DNA of 34,334 nt, taken from GCA-016432345 sp964544105. GTDB taxonomy: Bacteria > Patescibacteriota > Microgenomatia > Levybacterales > UBA12049. The translations under genes were made by a program, and so were the position numbers. Below are positions 1 to 8,733 of this stretch, piece after piece (the stretch's first letter is position 1; each line of letters begins with the position of its first letter). The stretch lies in contig CAZIZQ010000005.1 of assembly GCA_964544105.1 (NCBI GenBank), positions 1 to 34,334 on the forward strand, read 5' to 3'. The notes under the pieces are model-generated. The model was not told the DNA's origin, ran no database searches, and saw only the letters and a program-made list of their open reading frames with translations.

Positions 1-408
1 ATTTACAATGAAAAAAATAAACAATGTAACATAATGGTTTTTGACCATGCAAAAGTAATTAAAAATACAGCACGCATTTTATATATCGGCAAAGGAAAAA
101 GCTATGGAGATAAAAAAACGGGTAAATCCAGAAAGCATCCAATTTATATGTTTTTAGATAATAAGAATAACTATATTTGTGAAGTCCGTTATGGTGGCGC
201 ATCGGCAAATGCGCTTCAAAGAGGACTTTGGACAAACACAAAAAATGCCATTTTTTATTTTGACAGTATTACAAATGGCTGGATTGATTATTCCCATAAT
301 CTAACGTTAGTCAGATTATTTAGTCTTGCATTAAATAGCACCGAAGAAAGTCATAAACAAGCAAATGAAATTTTGCAAAAAGATATTGATAGATTAAAAA
401 CCTTATGA
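1..408 (+). CDS. Partial gene, possible type II restriction endonuclease (C-terminal part)
   Basis: The reading frame is open from base 1, so the gene probably begins upstream. An ATG at 34 exists but nothing favours it as the true start. At least 124 residues are visible, soluble and basic, with a lysine-rich start, a central stretch EVRYGGASANALQRGLW and a helical end. I recognise no catalytic signature with certainty. The role is inferred from context: its TGA stop overlaps the ATG of an adenine methylase in an ATGA arrangement (405-408), the usual coupling of restriction and modification genes. Base use is AT-rich, like the methylase and unlike the following sugar-metabolism genes, which fits acquisition as a unit. 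It could instead be another accessory protein of the methylase. Confidence 0.5.
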   Translation: MYNEKNKQCNIMVFDHAKVIKNTARILYIGKGKSYGDKKTGKSRKHPIYMFLDNKNNYICEVRYGGASANALQRGLWTNTKNAIFYFDSITNGWIDYSHNLTLVRLFSLALNSTEESHKQANEILQKDIDRLKTL

Positions 409-1598
409 TCAATCAACAAATAAATATATTTGGCAAGTCTATTTTAACAACGCCTAAAACAGAAGGGATAAAATACGCGGGGTCAAAGTTAAAAATTCTA
501 CCGTATATTATTGAAATACTGACTGACTTAAGCGATGTTAAAAAAGTCTTGGATGGTTTTACGGGGACAACCCGCGTGGCGCAAGCTTTAGCACAGCTTG
601 GATATGATGTAACCGCGAGTGATATTTCTGCTTGGTCTGAAGTTTTTGCCAACTGTTATCTAAAATCGAGTAAGCCAGATAAATTTTATCAGGATATTAT
701 TAATCACCTAAACAGTCTACAGGGTTATGATGGTTGGTATACAAAGCATTATGGAGGTGAATTAGCAAGTAGTAATAAAAGACCATTTCAAGCAAAGAAT
801 ACACGTAAACTAGATTCAATAAGAGATGAGATTGAAAAATTGAATTTGGAATGGGTTGATAAATGTGTAATTTTGACCAGTTTAATTTATGCATTAGATT
901 CTGTTGACAGCACGCTTGGTCATTATGTCGCATATCTTTCAGCATGGTCGCCACGATCAAACAATAATTTATTCTTAAAACTACCAAAAAGATTCAAAAG
1001 TGATGGCACGCATACAACAATTCAAGGTGATATTTTTAAAACAATCGTTGACAGTGAATATGATTTAGCATATTTTGATCCACCTTATGGTTCTAATAAC
1101 GAAAAGATGCCTCCAAGCAGGGTACGCTACGCGTCCTATTATCATATTTGGACAACTATTATAAAACATGATAAGCCAGTTGTTTTTGGAAAAGTAAATC
1201 GTCGGGAAGATAGCAGGGATTTAGTAGCAAGTTCGGTTTTTGAAGAATTTAGAAAAGATGAAAATGGTTCTTTTATCGCTATGCAGGCATTACGCAGGCT
1301 GGTGAAACAAACAAAAGCGCGCTATATTTTATTATCATATAGTTCTGGTGGTAGGGCCACAAAACAGGAACTGAATGATATAATCAATGAGTCTGGTAAA
1401 TTATTAAAAGCAGTTGAAATTGATTACAAAAAGAATGTAATGGGAAATATGCGCTGGACAAATGAATGGATAAATAGCGACGGGAAATATCATGAATACT
1501 TGTTTTTAATGGAAAAATCCACCAAAAAAGAATTACCAAAATATTTTCCCAATCTAACACAACCATCTATAAACTATGCACATCCCAACGCTTACTGA
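405..1598 (+). CDS. D12-class N6-adenine DNA methyltransferase
   Basis: This enzyme should transfer a methyl group from S-adenosylmethionine to adenine N6 in a short DNA site. Visible motifs are KYAGSK (residues 23-28, the AdoMet-binding motif X seen as KWAGGK in Dam-like enzymes), DGFTGTTRVAQAL (50-62, motif I) and DPPYGS (225-230, motif IV catalytic DPPY). The order X, I, target-recognition region, IV is typical of the D12/alpha class. At 397 residues it is longer than Dam (about 280), leaving room for a specific recognition domain. Its ATG overlaps the stop of the upstream gene, and its last 23 bases lie inside the start of the fructose bisphosphatase gene. The recognition sequence cannot be read from the protein. 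It most likely protects host DNA from the upstream candidate nuclease. Confidence 0.88.
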   Translation: MINQQINIFGKSILTTPKTEGIKYAGSKLKILPYIIEILTDLSDVKKVLDGFTGTTRVAQALAQLGYDVTASDISAWSEVFANCYLKSSKPDKFYQDIINHLNSLQGYDGWYTKHYGGELASSNKRPFQAKNTRKLDSIRDEIEKLNLEWVDKCVILTSLIYALDSVDSTLGHYVAYLSAWSPRSNNNLFLKLPKRFKSDGTHTTIQGDIFKTIVDSEYDLAYFDPPYGSNNEKMPPSRVRYASYYHIWTTIIKHDKPVVFGKVNRREDSRDLVASSVFEEFRKDENGSFIAMQALRRLVKQTKARYILLSYSSGGRATKQELNDIINESGKLLKAVEIDYKKNVMGNMRWTNEWINSDGKYHEYLFLMEKSTKKELPKYFPNLTQPSINYAHPNAY

Positions 1599-2523
1599 TA
1601 TCATTTTACAAGAACAGCAAAAAAACCCAAACGCCAAAGGGAATTTAACGCTTATCTTAACCCAAATCGAGGATGCTGCCAAAATTATTGCCAGCCATGC
1701 CAACCGCACCGGGCTGGTTGATATTTTGGGTAAAACCGGCAACAAAAATGCTTATGATGAAGAGGTGCAAAAACTGGATGAATTTAGTAACAATCTACTT
1801 GTCAAAACGCTGTTTGAAAGCAAACAGGTCTATGCTGTAGCTTCCGAAGAACTACTCGATATCCTCTATTCCCCAACAAAAACAGGCGACTATATTGTAT
1901 TTTTTGATCCCCTTGACGGTTCTTCAAATATCGACATTAATGGCCCCATTGGCACAATCTTTTCTATCTATCACAAAAATGGCACAGTTTTACAAAAAGG
2001 CAATAAACAAATAGCTGCCGGTTACATTTTATACGGCCCGAGTACTGTTTTTGTCTACGCCTCGCAGTATTCAATCAATGGTTTTACTCTCGACCCATCA
2101 ATTGGCAGTTTTTTACTTTCTTTTCCTAACATACGAATTCCTCAAAAAGGAAATATTTATTCCATCAACGAAGGCAACTACGAACTCTACGACGAGGGGA
2201 CAAAAAAATATCTCGAGCATCTAAAAACAACCAAATCATATAAAGCCAGATACATTGGCTCTATGGTTGCCGACATCCACCGAACACTTCTTAAAGGAGG
2301 CATATTCCTTTACCCCAGTGACAGCAAAAATCCAAACGGAAAATTGCGATTATTATTTGAAGTAAATCCCATGACTTTTTTAATTGAAAAAGCCGGCGGC
2401 ATGGCAATCTCCAACGGTGTAAACCCGCTTGATATAACACCCACAACTGTTGACCATAAAGTACCGATTGTCATTGGAAGCCGTGGGAATGTTGAAGAAT
2501 TTTTGCGTTTGACGCAAAAATAA
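1576..2523 (+). CDS. fbp: Class I fructose-1,6-bisphosphatase
   Basis: It hydrolyses fructose 1,6-bisphosphate to fructose 6-phosphate in the cytoplasm (gluconeogenesis and pentose regeneration). The 315 residues match the family length of about 330. The N-terminus TLTDIILQEQQKNP matches the conserved start of the family, which supports the ATG at 1576 although it lies inside the methylase gene. Metal and substrate motifs are visible: the acidic pair EE at 91-92, FDPLDGSSNID at 110-120, and NPMTFLIEKAGG near the end with the metal-binding glutamate. Its TAA touches the AT-rich palindromic element that fills the gap to pgk on the same strand. Both enzymes handle central sugar phosphates, so co-transcription is plausible. 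Expression may come from within or upstream of the restriction-modification genes, since no separate leader exists. Confidence 0.93.
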   Translation: MHIPTLTDIILQEQQKNPNAKGNLTLILTQIEDAAKIIASHANRTGLVDILGKTGNKNAYDEEVQKLDEFSNNLLVKTLFESKQVYAVASEELLDILYSPTKTGDYIVFFDPLDGSSNIDINGPIGTIFSIYHKNGTVLQKGNKQIAAGYILYGPSTVFVYASQYSINGFTLDPSIGSFLLSFPNIRIPQKGNIYSINEGNYELYDEGTKKYLEHLKTTKSYKARYIGSMVADIHRTLLKGGIFLYPSDSKNPNGKLRLLFEVNPMTFLIEKAGGMAISNGVNPLDITPTTVDHKVPIVIGSRGNVEEFLRLTQK

Positions 2524-2631
2524 TTTTCAGTTTTCAATTTTCATTGAATTTTCAATAATAAAATTTTCAAACGTTTGAAAATTAAAAATTTGCGTTTTGA
2601 TTGAAAATTGTAAATTGAGAATTGAAAATTT
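2521..2631. repeat. AT-rich palindromic intergenic element between fbp and pgk
   Basis: The whole gap from the fbp stop to the pgk start is built from TTTTCAATTTTC-type words on the left and their complements (TTGAAAATT) on the right. It therefore forms one imperfect foldback of about 110 bases. At its centre is a perfect 22-base palindrome (2562-2583) around AAACGTTT. Related words occur again at the end of the O-antigen-ligase-like gene. It could act as an RNA hairpin, or be a miniature mobile repeat. No Shine-Dalgarno sequence is seen before pgk, so the pgk start codon follows the repeat directly. Confidence 0.75.
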
Positions 2632-3732
2632 ATGGCTGGTCTTCTCAAAAATATCAACCTGCTTAGTCAAAACAAAATTGAAAACAAGCGAGTCCTCCTC
2701 CGTGTAGATTTTAATGTCCCATTGGATGAAAATCTAAATATCACCGACGACACGCGGATTACCGCGGCAGTGCCAACCATACAACTACTCCTGAGAAACA
2801 ACAATAAAATTATTCTTGTTTCTCACCTGGGTCGACCACAAGGCCGAGATGCAAAATTATCGCTAAAACCTGTTGCCGATTATCTAAAAAAAGCCTTTCC
2901 ACAAAACACCATAACGCTTGTTGCGGACATTCTCACCCAATCACCAACACCAAACGATATTACTCTTTTAGAGAATATTCGCTTCTTTGAAGGTGAAGAT
3001 AAAAACGATCATGCTTTTGCCAAGCAACTGGCCAGTCTTGCAGATGTCTATGTAAATGATGCCTTTGGCGTATCACATAGAGACGCTGCGTCTGTTGTTG
3101 GTATAACCACAATCCTCCCCTCTTATTGCGGGTGCTTGTTGGAAAAAGAAATTACCGCGGTAACAAAAATTATGAATAATCCAAAACGACCGCTTGTAGC
3201 AATTATTGCCGGAGCCAAGATTTCGACAAAAATTATTCTTTTAGAAAAATTGCTTGATGTTGTTGATTATCTTCTGTTGGGTGGTGTCATTGCCAATACG
3301 TTTCTTCAAAACCAAGAACCAGAAATAACTCAAAAGATATTAAATCAAGCCAAGAAAAAAAATGTTTCTCTTATCTTGCCCATAGACACGGTTGTTTTTG
3401 AAGACAAAATTCTTGATATCGGCCCAAAAACGCAAAAATTGTTTGCTGAAATAATAAAAAAAGCCAATACCATTATTTGGAACGGCCCTGTTGGGTATGC
3501 AGAAGATGCTAGATTTGCCAAAGGTACCCAAAGTATTTTTAGAGCAATCACCCAAAACAACCAGGCTTTTTCTCTAGTTGGCGGCGGCGACACTCTGGCC
3601 TCTGTTTCGGGAAATCCTGATATTAGTAAAATTACCCATGTTTCCACCGGCGGTGGAGCTATGCTAGAACTTATCGAAAAAGGCACTCTCCCCGGTATCG
3701 AAGCTCTGCGAGAAAAAATAAATAGTGTATAA
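2632..3732 (+). CDS. pgk: Phosphoglycerate kinase
   Basis: It catalyses the reversible transfer of phosphate from 1,3-bisphosphoglycerate to ADP, giving ATP in glycolysis. The 366 residues are slightly short for a bacterial enzyme (about 390), which is common in reduced genomes. Visible motifs are RVDFNVP (24-30), SHLGRP (64-69, substrate arginine region), a hinge segment of the AKISTKIILLEKLL type, the nucleotide loop GGGDT (317-321) and STGGG (338-342). The start follows an AT-rich foldback directly and lacks a clear ribosome-binding site. It lies between fbp and a DedA gene on the same strand, and DedA begins 9 bases after the stop, so the two probably share a transcript. Confidence 0.96.
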   Translation: MAGLLKNINLLSQNKIENKRVLLRVDFNVPLDENLNITDDTRITAAVPTIQLLLRNNNKIILVSHLGRPQGRDAKLSLKPVADYLKKAFPQNTITLVADILTQSPTPNDITLLENIRFFEGEDKNDHAFAKQLASLADVYVNDAFGVSHRDAASVVGITTILPSYCGCLLEKEITAVTKIMNNPKRPLVAIIAGAKISTKIILLEKLLDVVDYLLLGGVIANTFLQNQEPEITQKILNQAKKKNVSLILPIDTVVFEDKILDIGPKTQKLFAEIIKKANTIIWNGPVGYAEDARFAKGTQSIFRAITQNNQAFSLVGGGDTLASVSGNPDISKITHVSTGGGAMLELIEKGTLPGIEALREKINSV

Positions 3733-3741
3733 TAGATTTTT

Positions 3742-4365
3742 ATGCCTGATTTAGCAACGATTATTCAAACTATTGGCTACTTGGGTGTTTTTGCAATTGT
3801 CTTTGCGGAATCTGGACTTTTTTTTGGTTTCTTTCTTCCTGGAGACAGCCTTTTATTTACCGCAGGGTTTCTAGCCTCCCAAGGATTTTTTGATATAGCA
3901 ATTCTTGCTATTGGTTGCTTTATCGCAGCAGTTATCGGAGACAGCGTTGGATACTGGATGGGGAAAAAGTATGGAAAAAAATTGTTCCACAAAGAAGACT
4001 CGCTCTTTTTTCATAAAGACCACCTAGTACGAGCAAATGTCTTTTATAAAAAACACGGGGGCAAAACAATTATTATTGCCCGCTTTATGCCTTTTATCCG
4101 AACATTCGCCCCAATTGTGGCCGGCATTGGCGATATGACATACTCTACGTTTCTTTTCTTTAACATTATTGGCGGATTTTTTTGGGCAGTAGGACTAACA
4201 ACAATGGGATTTTTCTTGGGTAACGCCATCCCAAATGTCGACAGATACCTGCTTCCAATTATCGGGCTGATTGTAATTGTTTCTATATCTCCAGGTATAT
4301 ATCATACATTGACTAACAAGGAAACCAAAGAAAAAATAATCTCTTTTCTATTTTACCGAAAATAA
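3742..4365 (+). CDS. DedA / SNARE-associated family membrane protein
   Basis: A 207-residue polytopic membrane protein of the DedA (PF09335) family, whose members are linked to lipid flipping and membrane homeostasis. Recognisable pieces are an N-terminal re-entrant region with FAESGLFFGFFLPGDSLLF, the acidic/polar GDSVGYWMGKKYG segment, and the conserved ARFMPFIRTFAPIVAGIG with the arginines typical of the family. Hydrophobic helices follow to the C-terminus. It begins 9 bases after pgk and its last 18 bases overlap, tail to tail, the end of the DUF4012 gene on the other strand. No terminator hairpin fits between them. The substrate in this organism cannot be told from sequence. Confidence 0.9.
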   Translation: MPDLATIIQTIGYLGVFAIVFAESGLFFGFFLPGDSLLFTAGFLASQGFFDIAILAIGCFIAAVIGDSVGYWMGKKYGKKLFHKEDSLFFHKDHLVRANVFYKKHGGKTIIIARFMPFIRTFAPIVAGIGDMTYSTFLFFNIIGGFFWAVGLTTMGFFLGNAIPNVDRYLLPIIGLIVIVSISPGIYHTLTNKETKEKIISFLFYRK

Positions 4366-6885
4366 GGCACGAATATTCATATCCGAAACAAATTGTATTT
4401 CTTTCTGCGGCGCACTAACAATATTGTATCCCGCAGGATGCTGCGAAGAAAAAGAAAAAGGATATTTATCTGTCCCCGGCTGCTTATATAACAAAAGATC
4501 ATAGGCAAACGAAGAAGGCAACACTAATAATTTTTTAGGCAACACATATTCTGCAGCTACTATTGTCTCCTTTCCCAAAGGGACAGAAACTAAAAACCCA
4601 AACAACATTTTATTCCTCTCCTCTTCGACCGCAACTTCTAATCCTTTTGGAGCAGTAAAATTTTTTGCCTCATACACTTTTGGAGTAGTCACTGCCGGCA
4701 GTAGTTTTTGCATTTCTCCGTTTATGGAAATACCAGTAAGAAATGCCCCCTTTGGCACAATAATTCTAAGATAGTTTTTATAATCCGCGGCATAGATATT
4801 ATTAAGCTTTTCATTTTTATAAACAATTGTAAGCTTTGCCGAAACACTGGCGTTTTTATCTATTACAACATCATATGCAAGCCGTCTTGTAATTCCAACA
4901 TTGGCTTTATTTACTCCAACATTTGCTTCACTTATTCCAACATAATCCAATATGTTATCTTTCTGCACCCGAAAATCATTCATGGCCGAGGACATATTGT
5001 TAACTGCAAAAACATTTTGCAAAGATGGGTCGCTAAACGAGATTAGAACATGTTTTTCTGCTATTCCCTGCAATAACACTGCATACAACTGCTGATACGG
5101 TATATCTTTTTGTGTAAATCTTATCTGCATAGCGCGAAAAAGAGATTGGAGAAAATCTTTTTTTTGGGTGCTTCCTGGAAAAAAATCTTTTTCTGCATGG
5201 TTCTGGACCAGAGTATAAAAATTATCTGCTTTTACTGTTTCTTTATAATCCGCCACCTCTATTTTTCCAAAAGTACCTACCAACATTTTCATAAAAGAAA
5301 CGTCTACGGCAATAATTCCATCGACAATTTCATCTGTTTCTGCTTTTAGAAAAAATGCTGCCACAGAAGCGCTTTTGGGAAAATCAGGAGAAAAATTACT
5401 GTCTCGTAAATACCAGTGGACAGACTTTAGATATCGGCGAATTGCAAATGGTGGTTCTACATGGCCCTTTAGCTGACCGTCTGCATCGTAGACGTCGTGC
5501 AATAAAAATTGCACGTCGCCTTTGTCGACTTTGGCAATTGCGTACGAACCAATAAATCCCCCACCCGGCCTAAGCTCCATATCATTTTGCAAAAGTATAA
5601 GATATGTCTTTGGTTTGATAAATCCAAGTACGTCTCCTGTAATATCAACAACGCTTGACAGCGCTTTTGTAGAAAAAGGCAAAGACTGAACTTTCTGCAA
5701 ATTCCCAAGTATGTTTCGTAGAGATGCAGTTATTGCTACCATATTTTTTTCTGACCAGGCATCCGCAACTGCAGATGCTTCCAATAAAGTAGATGTAGCT
5801 ATTTTTTCTTTTGAAAGATTATCTCCAAACCACTCATGCAGTTTTTCTTTATATAAAAAGTGGCTCATCTCTGCTATACGCAAAAAGCTGTCTGCCCTAG
5901 CTGCATATACTTTTGTCTGTTTTATATCTCCATCTATTAGTGCATTTTTTGCCTTAGTTATATCGTATGCGCCAATACCCATAAAAATATTGGTTGATAC
6001 AAAAGGCAACAAAAAAAGAACAAAGGCGAAAAATGCTAAACGGTAAAAAAAGAAGCGGGTATTTTTACGTGCTATTTTAGCAGCAACAACATTTCTACCC
6101 TCTGACACCAATTCTTTACACACATCCTTCTCATACAGTTTTTTAACAGCATGCTCTACTGTATAAGAATTATCAAAAAGATATATTCCATCAGTCGGCA
6201 GCTCAAACATATCTTTCTCCTCTTGCCCTATAAAATCAATACGTAAAATTGGATCTATTTTTTGAAACATTCGAGCCAAACTTAACTTAGTCGGAGGATG
6301 CTTTGGAAAAGCAAAAAGTATTTTATGCTTTTCTTTTTTAAGAAAAATAACACGTGTAATTATATCTACAGCATCATCAATAAAGACCGGGTAAGTACTA
6401 CCAAGTCCCATACCGGAAACAACTATTTTTTCTTCTTTTTTTGCATGGGTAAAAAAATCGGCAATTGTTGTCCCCTCTTGCAATACTTGTTCTCCAAAAA
6501 CATCTCCAATAATAATGATATTTATGCACTGCTCTATGACTTGTAATTTTTTTCCAAGCTCTTTTGTATATAGACGAATTGGAACTACTACAAATAACTC
6601 TCCATTTGTGCCTTTTGTTTTTTGAGCAAATCCAGGCAGCGCTTCTAACACATTTTTTTCGCCGTTATAGACAATAAGAATATGGGTATAATCCCCATCT
6701 GGAAAAGTAGGCATGGAGTCTATGAAGGGACAAAATAATATATCTCGGGCAGTATTTTGAGAATAATTTTTTGTGGCAAAAACTCCGGAAAAAGAAAGTT
6801 TTTCTTTTTGTAACTGTAGAATGATGGCATTACCTATATCTCCCTGTTTGTCTATCAGAAGAATAAGCAAGTTACGTTTCATCAC
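4348..6885 (-). CDS. DUF4012 domain protein with N-terminal Rossmann-like region and membrane anchor
   Basis: This 845-residue protein has three parts. Residues 1 to about 265 resemble a degenerate nucleotide-binding fold (LLILLIDKQGDIGNAIILQL), perhaps a decayed sugar epimerase-like domain. One membrane helix lies at about 278-300. A long outer part carries DUF4012 hallmarks: QNDMELRPGGGFIGSY at 433-448 and WYLRDSNFSPDFP at 491-503. DUF4012 proteins are common in CPR and actinobacterial genomes near cell-surface polysaccharide genes, and their biochemical role is unknown. Here an O-antigen-ligase-like gene lies upstream on the same strand, with RNase H between, so a cell-envelope role is reasonable. 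Its start overlaps the end of the RNase H gene by 14 bases, which suggests translational coupling. The start could equally be the second methionine. Confidence 0.85.
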   Translation of the reverse strand: MMKRNLLILLIDKQGDIGNAIILQLQKEKLSFSGVFATKNYSQNTARDILFCPFIDSMPTFPDGDYTHILIVYNGEKNVLEALPGFAQKTKGTNGELFVVVPIRLYTKELGKKLQVIEQCINIIIIGDVFGEQVLQEGTTIADFFTHAKKEEKIVVSGMGLGSTYPVFIDDAVDIITRVIFLKKEKHKILFAFPKHPPTKLSLARMFQKIDPILRIDFIGQEEKDMFELPTDGIYLFDNSYTVEHAVKKLYEKDVCKELVSEGRNVVAAKIARKNTRFFFYRLAFFAFVLFLLPFVSTNIFMGIGAYDITKAKNALIDGDIKQTKVYAARADSFLRIAEMSHFLYKEKLHEWFGDNLSKEKIATSTLLEASAVADAWSEKNMVAITASLRNILGNLQKVQSLPFSTKALSSVVDITGDVLGFIKPKTYLILLQNDMELRPGGGFIGSYAIAKVDKGDVQFLLHDVYDADGQLKGHVEPPFAIRRYLKSVHWYLRDSNFSPDFPKSASVAAFFLKAETDEIVDGIIAVDVSFMKMLVGTFGKIEVADYKETVKADNFYTLVQNHAEKDFFPGSTQKKDFLQSLFRAMQIRFTQKDIPYQQLYAVLLQGIAEKHVLISFSDPSLQNVFAVNNMSSAMNDFRVQKDNILDYVGISEANVGVNKANVGITRRLAYDVVIDKNASVSAKLTIVYKNEKLNNIYAADYKNYLRIIVPKGAFLTGISINGEMQKLLPAVTTPKVYEAKNFTAPKGLEVAVEEERNKMLFGFLVSVPLGKETIVAAEYVLPKKLLVLPSSFAYDLLLYKQPGTDKYPFSFSSQHPAGYNIVSAPQKEIQFVSDMNIRALFSVK

Positions 6886-7303
6886 CTTCTATTGTATCAT
6901 CAAGCGCTTTATTTACCATCGCGTCTGCCCGTTTATTTTTCTCCCGGGGAATATGGGAATATGTAACCTTGCACCCTAACTGTAATTGTTTCTGTTTTGC
7001 CGCTACCACGTATTTTTGCAGTGCCAGATTTTTTACCTTCCATACCCCATTCATCTGAGACACAACCAATAACGAATCAAGATATATCTGTACTTGCGCA
7101 TGTTTTTTTATGATGTCTTTATGCAACAGTAACCACGAAAGGATGGCATTGACCCCTTCGTATTCCGCCACGTTATTGGTAGCATGACCAATAACTTTAC
7201 CAAACTCTGTCAGTGTCTCCCCTTTTTCGTTTTCGATGAAAACCCCGTATGCTGCCGGGCCAGGGTTACCTCTTGCTCCTCCGTCTGCAAATGCTCTAAT
7301 CAT
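6872..7303 (-). CDS. Ribonuclease HI-family protein
   Basis: It would cut the RNA strand of RNA-DNA hybrids such as primers and R-loops. With the ATG at 7303 the protein has 143 residues and opens with FADGGARGNPGPAAYG, the family start that carries the first catalytic aspartate (D7). The other acidic ligands are visible as E47 in NNVAEYEG, D76 in IYLDS and D127 in RADAM. The four-residue D-E-D-D set is therefore complete. A TTG at 7327 would add eight residues but breaks the family pattern. An AGGA about 12 bases before the ATG may be the ribosome-binding site. Together with the overlapping DUF4012 gene it forms a two-gene unit. It is of the short RnhA/YpdQ-like type without a hybrid-binding domain. 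Confidence 0.9.
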   Translation of the reverse strand: MIRAFADGGARGNPGPAAYGVFIENEKGETLTEFGKVIGHATNNVAEYEGVNAILSWLLLHKDIIKKHAQVQIYLDSLLVVSQMNGVWKVKNLALQKYVVAAKQKQLQLGCKVTYSHIPREKNKRADAMVNKALDDTIEGDET

Positions 7304-7548
7304 ATTTTTTGTTTTCCTTTTTGACAAAAATTATATTGCTATAGCAATCTTTTTGAAATTTACTCGAATCATACATGTGCATTTGATTAAAATCATACAA
7401 GAGGAGTTAAAAATTATCCCTTCAAATTATACATTATTCTGCAAAAATGCTTTTGACCAACATAACCCAAAAACAAAAGCAAATAATAATTGCCCCTGTT
7501 GTAGTGTTAAAAAATAATGATCAAACATTCCCAAAATTAAAACAGTAA
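7304..7548. other. Gene-free interval between RNase HI and the ligase-like gene
   Basis: This 245-base AT-rich stretch must contain the promoter of the RNase H/DUF4012 pair, but I see no clear pair of promoter boxes. A plus-strand open frame ending at 7517 with a CPCC motif is present but lacks a convincing start. No hairpin terminator or RNA gene is recognisable. Confidence 0.5.
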
Positions 7549-8730
7549 TTAAAATTGAAAATTGAAAATTGAAAATTTTTTTTTCTTTCTTAAATTTTGT
7601 ATTGTTTTTCTAAAAAACAGCAACACCACCAATAATCCAACAATACCTACTTCAGATGCTATAAGAAAAAAAATATTATGTACTGGTTGCAAAAAAGAAA
7701 ATAGCGATAGATTGATTGTTTTTTGAAAAAAGGGGAGTGTTGATAAAAAGTTATTAGGCCCAACACCAAATATGGGATGTTGCTGCACCATTACTGTTGC
7801 TGTTTTGATAAGTTCTATTCTTCTGGTAACTGATTCGTCAGTCAACTGAAAATTACTAAATCGAGTATGAAGAGAAGAAAATATAAAAATTACCACTACA
7901 ACAATAAAGAGTACTGTCATTCCGAATTTATTTCTGAATCTAGTTATTTTGAGATGCTGAAATAAATTCAGCATGACAATTATAACCCACAAAACTATCG
8001 CCACTCTGCTCATTGTTAAAAAAAGGGCGATTGTACCAATCACAATGGAGAAAGAAAATAATATTTTTTTGATACTTAATACTTGATACTTAATACTTGA
8101 TACTAATATCGTCATCGCAATTGTTAAATATCCTGCCAAGACGTTGGGGTGGGGGAATGTCGCATATGGTCGAAGAACTAATTTACTATTAAGTTCTGCA
8201 TTGGCGATACCTGGAGTAACTGATGTAAATGTCCGCTCGCCAAAAAAATATAATAGTCCACCAAGAGAACCCTGCAGTAAGTACTGGGCTATGGCAAGTG
8301 AAGATTCAAAAATGACACCGCAGCTAAACAATAGTACTATTCGCTGCATGTCGGCATTTTTCTTTATGTGTGCCGACACATACCATCCAAAAAAACCAAA
8401 CTCCAATAACTTGAATAAACCATATAGTCCTGCCATGGGATTTTTAGATTGAATAATTCCAAACAATAAAAACATGATAAATAAAATAATTTTCAATTTA
8501 TAATTTTTAATTTTTAATGAATTTTTAATGTTTAAATTTTTAAACACCCATAAAAAAAATAATAATACAATCAGAACATCAGTAAAATAAATAGTGGGGG
8601 AGAGATAATCTACACGGATGCCGGAAATATAAGACCAGGCTGGCCAAAAATGCTTACCTGCTTGGGTGGGAAGAAAAAGAATGATGGAGTAAAAAATGAA
8701 ACGTTGAAGTTTCAATGAGATTTGATACAT
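7549..8730 (-). CDS. O-antigen ligase / Wzy-polymerase-like polytopic membrane protein
   Basis: A 393-residue protein with about ten hydrophobic helices and the Wzy_C (PF04932) signature. It shows LRPYATFPHPNVLAGYL, TMSRVAIVLW, a large loop with VTRRIELIKTA and PIFGVGPNNF, then HNIFFLIASEVGIVGLL. Members join or polymerise lipid-linked glycans outside the membrane, and the actual substrate here is unknown. Four stretches are repeat-derived: residues about 62-81 (AT-rich repeat), 209-220 (a GATACTTAATACTT tandem), 251-272 (a 64-base palindromic element also found before dnaA) and the last nine residues plus the stop (ATTGAAAA tandem). All four fall at helix ends, in loops or at the C-terminus, and none breaks the frame. 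The upstream neighbour jag is separated by another repeat. Confidence 0.85.
   Translation of the reverse strand: MYQISLKLQRFIFYSIILFLPTQAGKHFWPAWSYISGIRVDYLSPTIYFTDVLIVLLFFLWVFKNLNIKNSLKIKNYKLKIILFIMFLLFGIIQSKNPMAGLYGLFKLLEFGFFGWYVSAHIKKNADMQRIVLLFSCGVIFESSLAIAQYLLQGSLGGLLYFFGERTFTSVTPGIANAELNSKLVLRPYATFPHPNVLAGYLTIAMTILVSSIKYQVLSIKKILFSFSIVIGTIALFLTMSRVAIVLWVIIVMLNLFQHLKITRFRNKFGMTVLFIVVVVIFIFSSLHTRFSNFQLTDESVTRRIELIKTATVMVQQHPIFGVGPNNFLSTLPFFQKTINLSLFSFLQPVHNIFFLIASEVGIVGLLVVLLFFRKTIQNLRKKKKFSIFNFQF
7554..7579. repeat. ATTGAAAA tandem repeat at the 3' end of the ligase-like gene
   Basis: Three copies of ATTGAAAA run into a T tract. On the coding (minus) strand they encode the last residues (FSIFNFQF) of the ligase-like protein, with the stop just beyond. 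The same words build the element between fbp and pgk. Confidence 0.75.
7915..7978. repeat. 64-base palindromic repeat, copy 1 (inside a coding region)
   Basis: It begins TGTCATTCCGAA and ends with GCATGACA, so the ends are inverted repeats. Inside are two sub-hairpins built from TTTATTTCTGAATC-like and GCTGAAATAAATTCAGC words. An element of exactly the same length and layout lies at 10939-11002. Read on the minus strand it adds the peptide MLNLFQHLKITRFRNKFGMT to the ligase-like protein without a stop. Confidence 0.85.
8071..8104. repeat. GATACTTAATACTT tandem repeat inside the ligase-like gene
   Basis: About 2.4 copies of the 14-base unit GATACTTAATACTT. On the minus strand it is translated as a polar insert containing KYQVLSIK between two membrane helices. 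A 14-base period changes frame with every unit, so copy-number change would normally break the gene. Confidence 0.8.
8488..8545. repeat. AT-rich foldback-type repeat inside the ligase-like gene
   Basis: Runs of AATTTTTAA-type words read on the minus strand as an asparagine-, lysine- and isoleucine-rich insert (NLNIKNSLKIKNYKLK) between the second and third hydrophobic helices. The words match those of the fbp-pgk spacer element. Confidence 0.6.
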
Positions 8731-8733
8731 GTT

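Noticed and set aside
7376..7517. Plus-strand open frame ending with a CPCC motif in the gap before RNase H
   Set aside because: There is no ATG, and the only starts (GTG/TTG) have no ribosome-binding site at the right place. Composition is that of AT-rich intergenic DNA. It might still be a remnant.
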